From assembly GCA_965277595.1 (NCBI GenBank), contig CBDIDH010000002.1:434001-498000 (forward strand): DNA of 64,000 nt, in the 5' to 3' direction. Shown here one piece after another: positions 1 to 8,524 of this stretch (position 1 is the stretch's first letter; every line of letters starts with the position of its first letter). This DNA is from CBDIDH01 sp965277595 (GTDB lineage: Bacteria; Planctomycetota; Planctomycetia; Isosphaerales; Isosphaeraceae). A model generated the notes under the pieces. It searched no databases, had not been told where the DNA came from, and worked only from the letters and a program-made list of their open reading frames with translations. A program made the translations under genes and the position numbers.

Positions 1-1345
1 AGTTCCGCAGGGTCTCGCGGATGTCGATGCCGTCCATCACGCTCGTCGTGAACTTCTCGGAACGCGCGAGATCCGCCCCCAAAATGGCCTTCGCCTGGTC
101 GCGGACGTGTTGTTGAAAGCTCTCGATCCGGTCATCCTCGGGAGGCCAGGAACACATCCCATACGGGTCCCAGCTCTGCTTCCAGCGGCTCCGATCCTTC
201 TCGGGGGGCTTCGGTCTCAGCTCGCAGGTCCGCCAGGTAAGCGTCTGCCCGGGGAGTCGACTGACCATTGGTCCCACACCCCAGATGGGCACCTCGCCTC
301 GGCCGACACTCATGCGAACCCGTGGTTCGCCGCCGAAGTTGGGTTCGCCATAAGGGTACTCGCGGGCCGTCTCGGCAAGCGCGAGCGCGAAGTCGTCGCC
401 CGCTGTTTGCTGGGCGGCGACGATGAGCGTGTAGAGGTCGGGAGTCAGGCGACGATCCATCAGCGAGAGGTTGCGGACGTACCGAAAATAGACCGAGAGC
501 AGGTGCGGCGTGACCCTCTGAGCGACCTTCGGCAAGGTCTCCTTGAGGCGGTCGCGCGCGTGCAGGACCATTTCCTTCACGCCGTCGACCGAGAGGTTGT
601 CATCCGGTGTCAATTCACGACGTCCGCGCTCGTAAAGACCCGTCACATATGGTAATTCGCCAAGCACGAAGATCAGATGCTTCGGGTCAACGGCGAAGGT
701 CTCGATCGGCGTGAAAAAGGTCGGTGCGTCGTTCGGTTCCAGCTTCCGCGAGTAGGCGTCACGAACCCAGGGCCAGTCATTGAGCGAGCAGACAAAGAGA
801 ATCGACTCGAAATCCGCTTCGAGCGCCCGAAGTCGCGCGGCCATGGCGACGATTCGGTCGGCGTGTTGCCCCGGACTCGGCGGCGGCACGGCCGGCAAGA
901 CCGCCGCGGCGAACCCCTCGGGACTGACTCGCTTCAAGGCATACGGGTCGGGAAAGCTCGCCGACTCCGCTTCAAACCGAGGCGTCTCGGCGTCAATAAA
1001 CTCCCGAGCGATCCGCTCACCGATCGCCGTCCGGATCGCGGCGATGACTCCTTGACATGGGTCAATGGGTACATAACTGAATCCGAGCCTTTGCTCGACT
1101 TCCGAGTCGTCCGGCTCGGCATCAACCTGCACGACGATCGAGATGGTCGGCAGACCTTCGACGGCGGCTTCCACATGCTCCTGAAACGACGGCGGCAGGG
1201 GGACCGCCAGGCAATCATACGGTCGCTCCAGCAATTCTTCACGGACGCGGATCGCGAAGTCTCCCGACCCATGAACGATCGGCAAGACCCGGATGCGCGG
1301 GCCAATCCGCAAGAAGTCATCGGCAGTGGGGCGGGGCGGTTCCAT
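1..1345 (-). CDS. Large protein of unknown function, 3' part beyond window edge
   Basis: An uninterrupted frame runs from ATG at 1343-1345 to the left edge, giving the first 448 residues without a stop. The N-terminus reads IRVLPIVHGSGDFAIRVREE, followed by DCLAVPLPPSF, and later a segment with ILFVCSLNDWPWVRDAY. This pattern, an early HGS motif followed by a segment predicting what is cleaved or owned and then a helix plus hydrophobic strand, vaguely recalls TraB/ChaN-like or DUF5682 proteins, which often travel with MoxR ATPases. I cannot name the family with confidence. There is no signal peptide. It lies 18 nt after the Uma2 stop and is probably the third gene of an operon led by the MoxR-like ATPase. 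Low certainty on function, good certainty that it is coding. Confidence 0.75.
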   Translation of the reverse strand, partial: MEPPRPTADDFLRIGPRIRVLPIVHGSGDFAIRVREELLERPYDCLAVPLPPSFQEHVEAAVEGLPTISIVVQVDAEPDDSEVEQRLGFSYVPIDPCQGVIAAIRTAIGERIAREFIDAETPRFEAESASFPDPYALKRVSPEGFAAAVLPAVPPPSPGQHADRIVAMAARLRALEADFESILFVCSLNDWPWVRDAYSRKLEPNDAPTFFTPIETFAVDPKHLIFVLGELPYVTGLYERGRRELTPDDNLSVDGVKEMVLHARDRLKETLPKVAQRVTPHLLSVYFRYVRNLSLMDRRLTPDLYTLIVAAQQTAGDDFALALAETAREYPYGEPNFGGEPRVRMSVGRGEVPIWGVGPMVSRLPGQTLTWRTCELRPKPPEKDRSRWKQSWDPYGMCSWPPEDDRIESFQQHVRDQAKAILGADLARSEKFTTSVMDGIDIRETLRN

Positions 1346-1363
1346 CGTTGCCTTTTGATAAAA

Positions 1364-1957
1364 TTACGTCATGATCTCATCAAGATCAAGCACGAAGCTC
1401 GGCAGAACGTTTTCGCCGGAGAGTGTCGACGGTCGATCGAGTGTTTCGACGTCCCGACCGGGCCGGTCAATCTCAAGCGTGCCGGTGATCGGGTCGATCA
1501 GCCAGCCGAGGCGAGCCCCCTGGGCCAGGTATTCCGCCATCTTTTTGCGAAGGAGTGGGAGTCGGTCAGTGGCGGAGCGAAGTTCGATGACGAAATCGGG
1601 ACAGAGCGGGGCGAATCCGGCCTGTTCTTCCCTGGTCAGAGCCTCCCAGCGGGGCTTGCGAATCCAGGACGCGTCCGGGCTCCGAATCGCACCATTTTGG
1701 AGAACGAAGCCAGCCGAGGAATCAAAGACCTCGCCGAGGCCCCGGCCTTCTCCCTCGGCCCATTGCCGCAATCGAGAGAGAAGCATGGCGTTTTTTCTCG
1801 ACCCCTCGGCGCCGGCCGGTGCGTTGATTTCCAGGTCTCCCCGCTGGGTTCGTTCTAGCCGAAGTTCGGCGTTCTGAGCCGAGATTGCGGCAAAGAGGGT
1901 TTCACTGAGCGGAACGGACGGTCCAAAGCGGAGCCGGACGCGTTGACCCAGGGACAT
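1364..1957 (-). CDS. Uma2 family endonuclease-like protein (PD-(D/E)XK fold)
   Basis: A 197-residue protein with the Uma2 (DUF820) pattern. The acidic residue in SPDASW, the glutamate in DFVIELRS and the lysines in LRKKMAEYLAQGARLGWLIDP make up a PD-(D/E)XK-like active site, so the nuclease fold looks intact. The family is very abundant in cyanobacteria and planctomycetes and its biological role is not settled. The start chosen is ATG at 1955-1957 (MSLGQRVRLRFGPS), with GAGG upstream. A longer frame exists upstream but overlaps the acidic tail of the ATPase gene in another frame. It sits 64 nt downstream of the MoxR-like gene and 18 nt before the unknown protein, so co-transcription is likely. 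Confidence 0.85.
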   Translation of the reverse strand: MSLGQRVRLRFGPSVPLSETLFAAISAQNAELRLERTQRGDLEINAPAGAEGSRKNAMLLSRLRQWAEGEGRGLGEVFDSSAGFVLQNGAIRSPDASWIRKPRWEALTREEQAGFAPLCPDFVIELRSATDRLPLLRKKMAEYLAQGARLGWLIDPITGTLEIDRPGRDVETLDRPSTLSGENVLPSFVLDLDEIMT

Positions 1958-2021
1958 TTCTTGAATCCTCGGTCGACGCCGATGACTCTCCGCCCTGGCG
2001 AGCGCCGGGACGGGGCGATCG

Positions 2022-3011
2022 TCACTCAACGTCGTCCTCATCAAAGTCGTCGTCATCGTCGTCGTCATCAGAATTCGCGTCGGGATGGAGGGCGTCGCCG
2101 GAGTCAAAGAAGAGGTCGCCCAAGCCCATCGGTGCGTGCTGGCCTCCCATCGCCCGGCGCTTCCGGCGAGCGAGACCTTCGAGGTCGGCGGCCTCGGCAC
2201 CGAGGACGCAGCCGAGCGCCTCGCGCCAGGCGGCATCGCGCGAGAGGGGATGTTTCGGGTCCTGCGCCATTCGTTTGATCGCGAACCGGAGCAGGTTGAT
2301 GCCGTCTCTCGGCGAGAAATCGAGCTTCAGGGCGTGTGCCTGTTGCAGGAACTCGACGGTCAAGGCCAGCAGGTCGGCGCGGGCGAAGGGGAGGTGATAT
2401 TTGAGGATCTCTAGCTCGTCGTCGCGGGTCGGAAAGCCGAGCGCGAGTGTCGGCTGGAGCCGCGAGAGGATGTAGTCGGGAACCTCGTAGGTGGATTCGT
2501 CCTCGTTCATCGTGACACAGGCGCGAAAGTCAGGGTGCGCGGGAATCGTGATCCCCGCGACGATGGACTCGACGTATCGGCGGTGATCGAGGAGCGGGGC
2601 GAGACTCGCCCACGACTTCTCGTTCATCCGGTTCCCTTCGTCGAGCACGCAGACCCCACCGTTGATCATCGCCGAGACCAGCGGCGAGGCGTGATAGGCG
2701 ATCTTGCCCGACTCGGCCAGTACGGGCGTCACGATCAGGTCCTCGGGACGGGTATCAGCGGTACACTGATTGATATAAAGCGGCTGCCCCCGGAGCTTTG
2801 CCGCGGCCATCGCCAGGGTCGTCTTGCCGATCCCGGGCGCACCGATCAGGCGGGGCGAGAGCGGCCGGTCGCGCGGGTCGACGACTAGCCAGCAGGCCAA
2901 GAGCTGGCGAAGGATCACATCCTGGCCGATCCAGGCTTGCTCGGTCGCGTCGGGGGTGCCAAGGTGGAGGGTCACGCCGCCGATCTCGACCGTTCGGTTC
3001 AGGGTTGCCAT
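2022..3011 (-). CDS. MoxR-like AAA+ ATPase with poly-aspartate tail
   Basis: A 329-residue AAA+ ATPase. Walker A is GAPGIGKTT (about residue 58), Walker B is VCVLDEGNRM, and a NEDE sensor-type segment follows. The arrangement fits the MoxR/dynein-related branch, members of which act as chaperones that load cofactors or remodel complexes, usually with von Willebrand factor A partners. No such partner is visible, but one could lie beyond the left edge. The last 20 residues are almost all Asp/Glu, encoded by a GAT/GAC microsatellite at 2040-2075. It is the first gene of a minus-strand unit with the Uma2 protein and the unknown protein. Start ATG at 3009-3011; transcription is divergent from the DUF502 gene. 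Confidence 0.88.
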   Translation of the reverse strand: MATLNRTVEIGGVTLHLGTPDATEQAWIGQDVILRQLLACWLVVDPRDRPLSPRLIGAPGIGKTTLAMAAAKLRGQPLYINQCTADTRPEDLIVTPVLAESGKIAYHASPLVSAMINGGVCVLDEGNRMNEKSWASLAPLLDHRRYVESIVAGITIPAHPDFRACVTMNEDESTYEVPDYILSRLQPTLALGFPTRDDELEILKYHLPFARADLLALTVEFLQQAHALKLDFSPRDGINLLRFAIKRMAQDPKHPLSRDAAWREALGCVLGAEAADLEGLARRKRRAMGGQHAPMGLGDLFFDSGDALHPDANSDDDDDDDDFDEDDVE

Positions 3012-3206
3012 CGTCGAGGTCGGTCCGTAAAGCTCAACACCAGGAACAGGGAATGGCCCGCCCTTTCAGTCTAACGGTTCGCAAACCCAGAGGCGAGCAT
3101 TGGCAAGGAAACCATCTGGCCTGTTCCTCTCTTGCCGACCGGCGCCCGGCGTGGTTACCCTTCGAGCGGCCCGGACGTAATCGCGACGACCACGGAGCCC
3201 CCCGGA

Positions 3207-4016
3207 ATGACCGACCCGAAGCCGCCCGAGACCGCCGCCACACGCCCTCCCAAGCTCGACGAGGTCGGCGCCCTTCATGCGCTCTGGTACGCCATCCGGG
3301 CGCGGATCTTGAGTGGCCTGATTGCCGCCTTGCCGATCGCCCTCACCTTCTGGATCGTCTTCTGGCTCTACACGACCGTCATGCAGGTCGTCCTTTATCC
3401 GGCAATCCTTCTGGTGAACTATCCGCTCGGCCGGTATGGCCTGAGCAGCCGGGTCACGAACTTCCTGGCGCCGATCATCGCGATTGTCCTGGTGCTTTTC
3501 TCGCTCTACTGCCTCGGCCTCTTCGTCCGGTCGCGGATGCACAGGACGATTGATTGGGTGATGCTTCATCTTCCTGTCGTCAACACGATCTTCAAGGCCG
3601 TGAACAACGTCTTTCAGTCGCTCGGGCAACAACTTCAGGGCGAAAGTGCCTTTCAGCGCGTCGTTCTCGTCGCCTTTCCGCACCCGGGAGCGCGTTCGCT
3701 CGCCTTCGTGACCAACGCGCTTCTTGACGCGACGACCGGCAAGACGATCCTCTGCGTCTGCGTTTTGACCGGCGTGATGCCTCCGGCCGGATTCACCCTT
3801 TTCGTGCCCGAGGAAGACGTCACCGACGTCGACTGGTCGGTCAATCAGACCATCCAGGCGATCCTCTCCGGCGGCCTCACCAGTCCCGCCACGATCCACT
3901 ATTTTCAGGGCCTTCACGTTCCCCCGACCGGCCCGATCGTTGACCCGGCCGGCCACCCGATCCCCTTCCGCAACGTCGCGGCGGACGAACCGACCGAGCC
4001 GAGCATCTTGAAATAA
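3207..4016 (+). CDS. DUF502 family integral membrane protein
   Basis: A 269-residue protein matching the DUF502 family. A short Pro-rich cytoplasmic N-terminus is followed by two hydrophobic spans (ILSGLIAALPIALTFWIVFW and NFLAPIIAIVLVLFSLYCLG). Next come the family signature PVVNTIFKAVNNVFQSL and a soluble region carrying LVAFPHPGARSLAFVT and FVPEEDV. The family is widespread in bacteria and plants and has no assigned reaction. ATG at 3207 (MTDPKPPETA) is preferred over an upstream ATG at 3132, which would add 25 low-complexity residues. The nucleoside hydrolase follows after 15 nt, so both are probably one transcript. Confidence 0.88.
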   Translation: MTDPKPPETAATRPPKLDEVGALHALWYAIRARILSGLIAALPIALTFWIVFWLYTTVMQVVLYPAILLVNYPLGRYGLSSRVTNFLAPIIAIVLVLFSLYCLGLFVRSRMHRTIDWVMLHLPVVNTIFKAVNNVFQSLGQQLQGESAFQRVVLVAFPHPGARSLAFVTNALLDATTGKTILCVCVLTGVMPPAGFTLFVPEEDVTDVDWSVNQTIQAILSGGLTSPATIHYFQGLHVPPTGPIVDPAGHPIPFRNVAADEPTEPSILK

Positions 4017-4031
4017 CAAAGGACGGATTTG

Positions 4032-5033
4032 ATGCGTGGGTTCGAAACGTTCTTCGTCGTCATCGGTCTTCTCGTCGCATCCTTATCGACTTCCGCTCAG
4101 GCCCAGACTCCGCCCCAGGCCCCGGTGCGCCTGATCTTCGATACCGACCTGGAAAGCGACGTGGACGACGTCGGCGCGGTCGCTCTCTTGCACGCGCTCG
4201 CGGATCAGGGGGAAGTGAAGATTTTGGCGATGGGCCTTTCGGTCAATCATCGCTGGAGCGCGACCTGTCTCGACGCCCTGAATACCTATTACGGGCGCCC
4301 CGAGATCCCGATTGGCGTTCCCAAGGGGAAGGCCCCCGACTCGGGATCAAAGTACGCGAAAACCGTTTCCGAGGAGTTCCCGCACGCCCTGAAATCGGCC
4401 GATGATGCGCCCGACGTCGTGACGCTTTATCGCAAGATTCTCGCGAGCGAGGCGGACGGAAGCGTCGTCTTCGTCAGTGTTGGATTTCTGACGAACGTCG
4501 CCCGCTTGCTCGAATCAAAGGGGGACGCGATCAGTCCGGACACGGGGGTTGACCTTGTCCGCAAGAAAGTCCGCTGCTGGGTCTGCATGGGCTGCGGCTT
4601 CCCGACCGGCCACGAGTGGAATATCTTTCAAGACCCTCCATCATCGCGAAAGGCGCTCGCACTCTGGCCGAGGCCGATCATTTTCAGCGGCTTTGAAATT
4701 GGCTCGGCGATCGCCACCGGGCAAGGCCTGAGAGACCTCCCCAGCAGCAACCCTGTGCGACGCTCTTACGAGTTATACAACGGACTGAACAACCGTCAGA
4801 GCTGGGACCAGACCGCCGCCCTTTACGCGGTTCGCGGCCTCAATGGCGGTCTGAACAACGTCTGGTCATTGCATTCCGGCGGTTCCGTCGAGGTTCTCAA
4901 CGATGGCAATAATCGCTGGCTCGACGTTCCCGACCGTGGCCATTCTTACCTCGTCGCCAAGATGCCCCCTCAGAAGGTCGCGACCATGATCGAGGCTTTG
5001 ATGGTCCGGCCCCCGTCCCATCGAACTCCTTGA
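4032..5033 (+). CDS. Exported nucleoside hydrolase (inosine-uridine preferring type)
   Basis: A 333-residue protein with a Sec signal peptide (hydrophobic VVIGLLVASLSTSAQAQ, cleavage after AQA likely). It then carries the calcium-binding aspartate cluster of nucleoside hydrolases in IFDTDLESDVDDVGAVALL. Other family landmarks include VFVSVGFLTNVARLL and the central GHEWNI. The family hydrolyses the N-glycosidic bond of ribonucleosides; the signal peptide suggests periplasmic or extracellular salvage. ATG at 4032 is preferred over TTG at 4029, and AAAGGACGGA lies just upstream. It follows the DUF502 gene closely. The gene ends 38 nt before an inverted heptamer repeat that separates it from the convergent surface-protein gene. 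Confidence 0.88.
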   Translation: MRGFETFFVVIGLLVASLSTSAQAQTPPQAPVRLIFDTDLESDVDDVGAVALLHALADQGEVKILAMGLSVNHRWSATCLDALNTYYGRPEIPIGVPKGKAPDSGSKYAKTVSEEFPHALKSADDAPDVVTLYRKILASEADGSVVFVSVGFLTNVARLLESKGDAISPDTGVDLVRKKVRCWVCMGCGFPTGHEWNIFQDPPSSRKALALWPRPIIFSGFEIGSAIATGQGLRDLPSSNPVRRSYELYNGLNNRQSWDQTAALYAVRGLNGGLNNVWSLHSGGSVEVLNDGNNRWLDVPDRGHSYLVAKMPPQKVATMIEALMVRPPSHRTP

Positions 5034-5070
5034 ATTCACGGGCTTTCGATCGCGACGGTGCGTTTTGGAC

Positions 5071-5123
5071 TGATGACCAATGACCGAGATAAGGAATGAT
5101 TCGGTCATCGGTCATCGGTCATT
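5071..5123. repeat. Heptamer repeat, facing inverted blocks between convergent genes
   Basis: ATGACCAATGACCGA at about 5073-5087 faces TCGGTCATCGGTCATCGGTC at 5101-5120 across a 13-nt spacer. The units are ATGACCR on one side and the complement CGGTCAT on the other, so a transcript in either direction could fold. It lies 38 nt after the nucleoside hydrolase stop and 21 nt after the stop of the convergent surface-protein gene. There is no T-tract, so it is not a canonical terminator. It belongs to the same family as the arrays at 17310, 47266, 47810, 51691, 56225 and 57171. Confidence 0.85.
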
Positions 5124-5143
5124 CATCTTTACTGCGCGCCGAT

Positions 5144-8100
5144 TCAGGAAGGCAAGCTCGGCGTGTGCTTGATGGACCATTGCTGAGCGAGGCGCGGATA
5201 GCGTCGCGCCCAACGGGCGATGGCCGCGGCGTTGGGCTTGGGTGCGGTCGGGATCGGATAGGGGTCATTGGCCTTGGTGATGATCGTGACGTAGGCGCCG
5301 CCGACCTTGCCATCGATCAAGGCACCCGAAATCGACTTCACGCCCGTGATCGTGAGTTGATCGTGGATGTGAATGTTCAGATGATCGGGGCTTGGCGTCA
5401 GGGTCACGGCATGCGTCGAGGCGTTGTAAACGGCCGAGACGATCGTGATCGGCTTCGCGGCGACCTGGCCAGTTCGAGAAATCGGCACCAATCGATAATT
5501 CGCCGGGTTCGACGCCGAGACCGGATCAACCGCCGCGCTGAACTGAACGACGAACGACGTCAACTGGTGGTGAATCCCCAGCCGATAGACGTTCACAACT
5601 TGCGGCGGCGGTGTTGCCGGCGTGCCGCCGCCGCCGATCGTCTGACCCCCGGGAACACCCGCCGAGATCTTGCCAAAATCATCGTCAACCGACGTCGATC
5701 CCGGCGTACTCAGGTTGATCCCGGCGATCAAGCCCGACTTGTCGCTTCCCGGGATCGGCGTGACGTTCCCCTCGGTGGCGAGGCCGTTGGTGTATCCCTT
5801 CGGAGCGGTCGGTTCACTTACAGTGTAAACTCCGGGCCGAAGGTTCGTGAAACCGTACGCCCCTCCGGCTCCGGTCGCGGTAGCCAGGCTGACGGCCTGG
5901 TTCAGGTCGTTCGTTCCGGTCAATGAGACGGGAATGCCGGAGAAACCAGGCTCATTCGCGCTTTTCAGGCCGTTTTTGTTGATGTCTCGATAGACGAATC
6001 CGCTGATGGACACTGGCAGGATCTTGCCGAAGTCATTATCGGGGGCTGTCTGTCCTTCGGCTACGCTGATTCCCGGGATGATCTCGTTCAGGTTGCTCCC
6101 GGCGATGGGCGTGACGTTCCCCCTGGTGGCCAGACCCGGAAAATATCCGGCGGGCTCGGTCGTTTCGGTGACCGTGTACACGCCGGGTCGAAGGCCGGGG
6201 AAGTCGTAAGAACCATCCGCGGCTGTCGTCGCCGTCGCGTTGACCTGCTGGTTCAGATCATTTGTGCCCGAGAGTGCGAGGCTGACGCCGCCGATCCCTG
6301 GTTCGCCCGGACTTTTCAGGCCGTTATCGTTGGCGTCGTTGTAGACGAAGCCGCTCACATCCGCCGGCAAGAGTTCGCCGAAGTTGTTGTTCGGTAGGGT
6401 GACGCCCGCGGTCGTCGCCGGAATCGTGACCGGTATCGTGTCGGGACCGGGACCGGGGTTATACGGCAAGACCGTGCCGTTGGACGATGTCAGGCCGTTC
6501 AGGGTTCCCGGCGGCTCTACCGACTGGACGATCTTGTAAGAACCGGGTTGAAGCTCATTATTGAGCAGATAATGATAAGTGACCGTGACCTCGGCCTGGG
6601 CCGTTGAGGTCGTCGAGGCCATCAGGTTGCCGCCCCCTTCGGCCGTGGACGTGGCGTTGGCCTTGAAGTCGGCCGGAAGGTTGCCCGTGCCGACGAACGA
6701 GGAGAGATCGTCGCCCGCCGATTCGGAAAACGAAGCCATTTTCGAGATGCCGGCCGATTGAGCGCCGAAGTCGTGCCCGCTCACCCCGGCGTAATCGATC
6801 GCTCCGTCGAAGATCGCCGCGTCGAAGGTTGCTCCTGGTTGATCCAGAGGCGCCGAGACGTTGATGTTTCCAGGGGCCGAGAGCGAGAGCATTCCCGAGA
6901 CGACCGAGGCGATCGTTGCCGGTGAATTTCGACTGGTGTTCTCGGCCGAGATTTCACTGGTCAAGGTTCCCGAAACCGAAAGATCGACCTGGGTCAGGCT
7001 GCCGAGCGCGGGGTCGAACTGAGGAAGGTTCAGCGTCTCTTCAAAGTTGGTCGACGTGGCGGGAATCGTGACGGTTTTGGTGATCGTCAAGGGGGTGGTG
7101 CTGACCGTGTTGTCGACCGTGAACGCATAGGCACCATTGGCATCGGTTGTTGTCGTGCCGACGACGGTTCCCGAGGAGTTCACAAGCTGGATCGTGTCGG
7201 CGGCGATCGGCGTTTCGCCCTTTTCGAAGAGACCATTATTGTTCGCGTCGGTGAAAACGAAGCCACTGATGACGTTCGACGCCATCAGGCGAACCGTCTC
7301 CAACCGCTCGATCTTCGGGACGATCTTTCGAGTCGACGGACGATCAACTCCGCGAACCCCCTTCCGATGCAACGGCTCCGCCAGATCGACAGTCTCGGCC
7401 TTGTCGAACCGAATCAACGCAGTGATCGCGTTCGCGTGGATCTCGACCGTTTCCTGACCGGAAATCGACGCAGGTTCCTGCTCGTTTGCCAGATCGTCTG
7501 CAACTGTCAACTCTTGCGAAATCTCCGCCCTTTCGACGATCTTGCCTCGCGCGACGGCCGCCGAGAGCGGACGCCCGAACGCCTGGCCGACGGCCTCGAA
7601 CAGCGTTTCCCAGAGGTCGTCGCTGACGTCCTCAACTCCATCCACGAGCGCTAATAGATACGCAAACGGATGATCGGCCTCGGCCAGCGCGAGAACGTCC
7701 GCGGCCAGTTCCTCAACATCGGCTTGCGCGACCGCATCGCGGAGGAGGCGTGCTTGACCCTGACACTCGAAAAGAGGCAAAAACTCGGTAATTTGGGTAT
7801 GTTCGAGCCGCAAAACGCGATCGAGCAATTTCACCGCATTGCAGACTTTTGCCGCGCGATCGGCGTTCTTGATTTCGGCGTCGCTGGTCCGATCGAGCAA
7901 GGCCAAGATTGCCTCAAGGCTGTTCAGGTCGTCCACGGTCGGCATCGCGACGCCAAGACTCGCGGCGAGCCGATACGTTTGGGCCTTCAGGTCGTCGAAC
8001 CCTCGGCGCAAGCCGCCGATCTCTTCGAGCAAGGAGCTTGCGGGTAACTGACCCGGCCTGACGAGACCACGCGAGGCGTCGAGCAGCCCGCGCCCGAGAT

Positions 8101-8161
8101 TGTTGAAGGCGTCGGCCAGAATGGCAAGGTCTTGCCTGAGGACGTTGCTCCCCACGTTCAT
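5144..8161 (-). CDS. Surface protein with SdrD B-like repeats and unusual helical N-terminal domain
   Basis: A 1005-residue protein. Residues 1 to about 290 are a mostly helical, Leu/Ala/Asp-rich region (LEEIGGLRRGFDDL, DDLWETLFEAVGQAFG) that I do not recognise and that lacks a signal peptide. The segment ERLETVRLMAS follows; it resembles the motif that planctomycete exported proteins normally carry near their N-terminus. Three SdrD B-like (CNA-B type) modules begin with ISGFVFTDANNNG (about 297), VSGFVYNDANDNG (about 601) and ISGFVYRDINKNG (about 718). Their DxNxNG loops are typical calcium sites. An Ig-like Big/SbsA-type domain covers about 855-970. Start ATG 8159-8161 has GGGGAG upstream; an upstream start would add 93 residues of poor quality. 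Likely a surface or matrix protein. Confidence 0.8.
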   Translation of the reverse strand: MNVGSNVLRQDLAILADAFNNLGRGLLDASRGLVRPGQLPASSLLEEIGGLRRGFDDLKAQTYRLAASLGVAMPTVDDLNSLEAILALLDRTSDAEIKNADRAAKVCNAVKLLDRVLRLEHTQITEFLPLFECQGQARLLRDAVAQADVEELAADVLALAEADHPFAYLLALVDGVEDVSDDLWETLFEAVGQAFGRPLSAAVARGKIVERAEISQELTVADDLANEQEPASISGQETVEIHANAITALIRFDKAETVDLAEPLHRKGVRGVDRPSTRKIVPKIERLETVRLMASNVISGFVFTDANNNGLFEKGETPIAADTIQLVNSSGTVVGTTTTDANGAYAFTVDNTVSTTPLTITKTVTIPATSTNFEETLNLPQFDPALGSLTQVDLSVSGTLTSEISAENTSRNSPATIASVVSGMLSLSAPGNINVSAPLDQPGATFDAAIFDGAIDYAGVSGHDFGAQSAGISKMASFSESAGDDLSSFVGTGNLPADFKANATSTAEGGGNLMASTTSTAQAEVTVTYHYLLNNELQPGSYKIVQSVEPPGTLNGLTSSNGTVLPYNPGPGPDTIPVTIPATTAGVTLPNNNFGELLPADVSGFVYNDANDNGLKSPGEPGIGGVSLALSGTNDLNQQVNATATTAADGSYDFPGLRPGVYTVTETTEPAGYFPGLATRGNVTPIAGSNLNEIIPGISVAEGQTAPDNDFGKILPVSISGFVYRDINKNGLKSANEPGFSGIPVSLTGTNDLNQAVSLATATGAGGAYGFTNLRPGVYTVSEPTAPKGYTNGLATEGNVTPIPGSDKSGLIAGINLSTPGSTSVDDDFGKISAGVPGGQTIGGGGTPATPPPQVVNVYRLGIHHQLTSFVVQFSAAVDPVSASNPANYRLVPISRTGQVAAKPITIVSAVYNASTHAVTLTPSPDHLNIHIHDQLTITGVKSISGALIDGKVGGAYVTIITKANDPYPIPTAPKPNAAAIARWARRYPRLAQQWSIKHTPSLPS

Positions 8162-8524
8162 CGCGACTCCCCATCCGGCCAGCGCCGGGACCGACCCGCG
8201 GGCTCCATCCCTCTTTGATTCGTTGCCGGTCGCGGACGTCCTCGTCGCCGACCGACCGCCCCGCTCGCGGTCGAGGAACCCCCGGCAGTCGACCGGGGTA
8301 TCGTCGCTCCAGGTTGCGACTGGCCATGAAAAACATCTCGCCTTCTTTACCCAAGGGGTTAAATTACAGACAATTGCGCCTTGATAACCGCCTGGCAGCT
8401 TGCTCTTTTTCGTTAAAACCCGTCCGATACGCACGACCATGCCGAACGCGTCTTAAAAACAGGCGCGCGGGAACGACGTCCGCAAGCTGGGGTCACCAAG
8501 CCCACTCCGAATTTTTTCCTTGCT

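Noticed and set aside
677..1858. 393-residue plus-strand ORF across two minus-strand genes
   Set aside because: Arg/Gly/Asp-rich shadow; the minus strand carries the Uma2 protein and an open frame to the edge.
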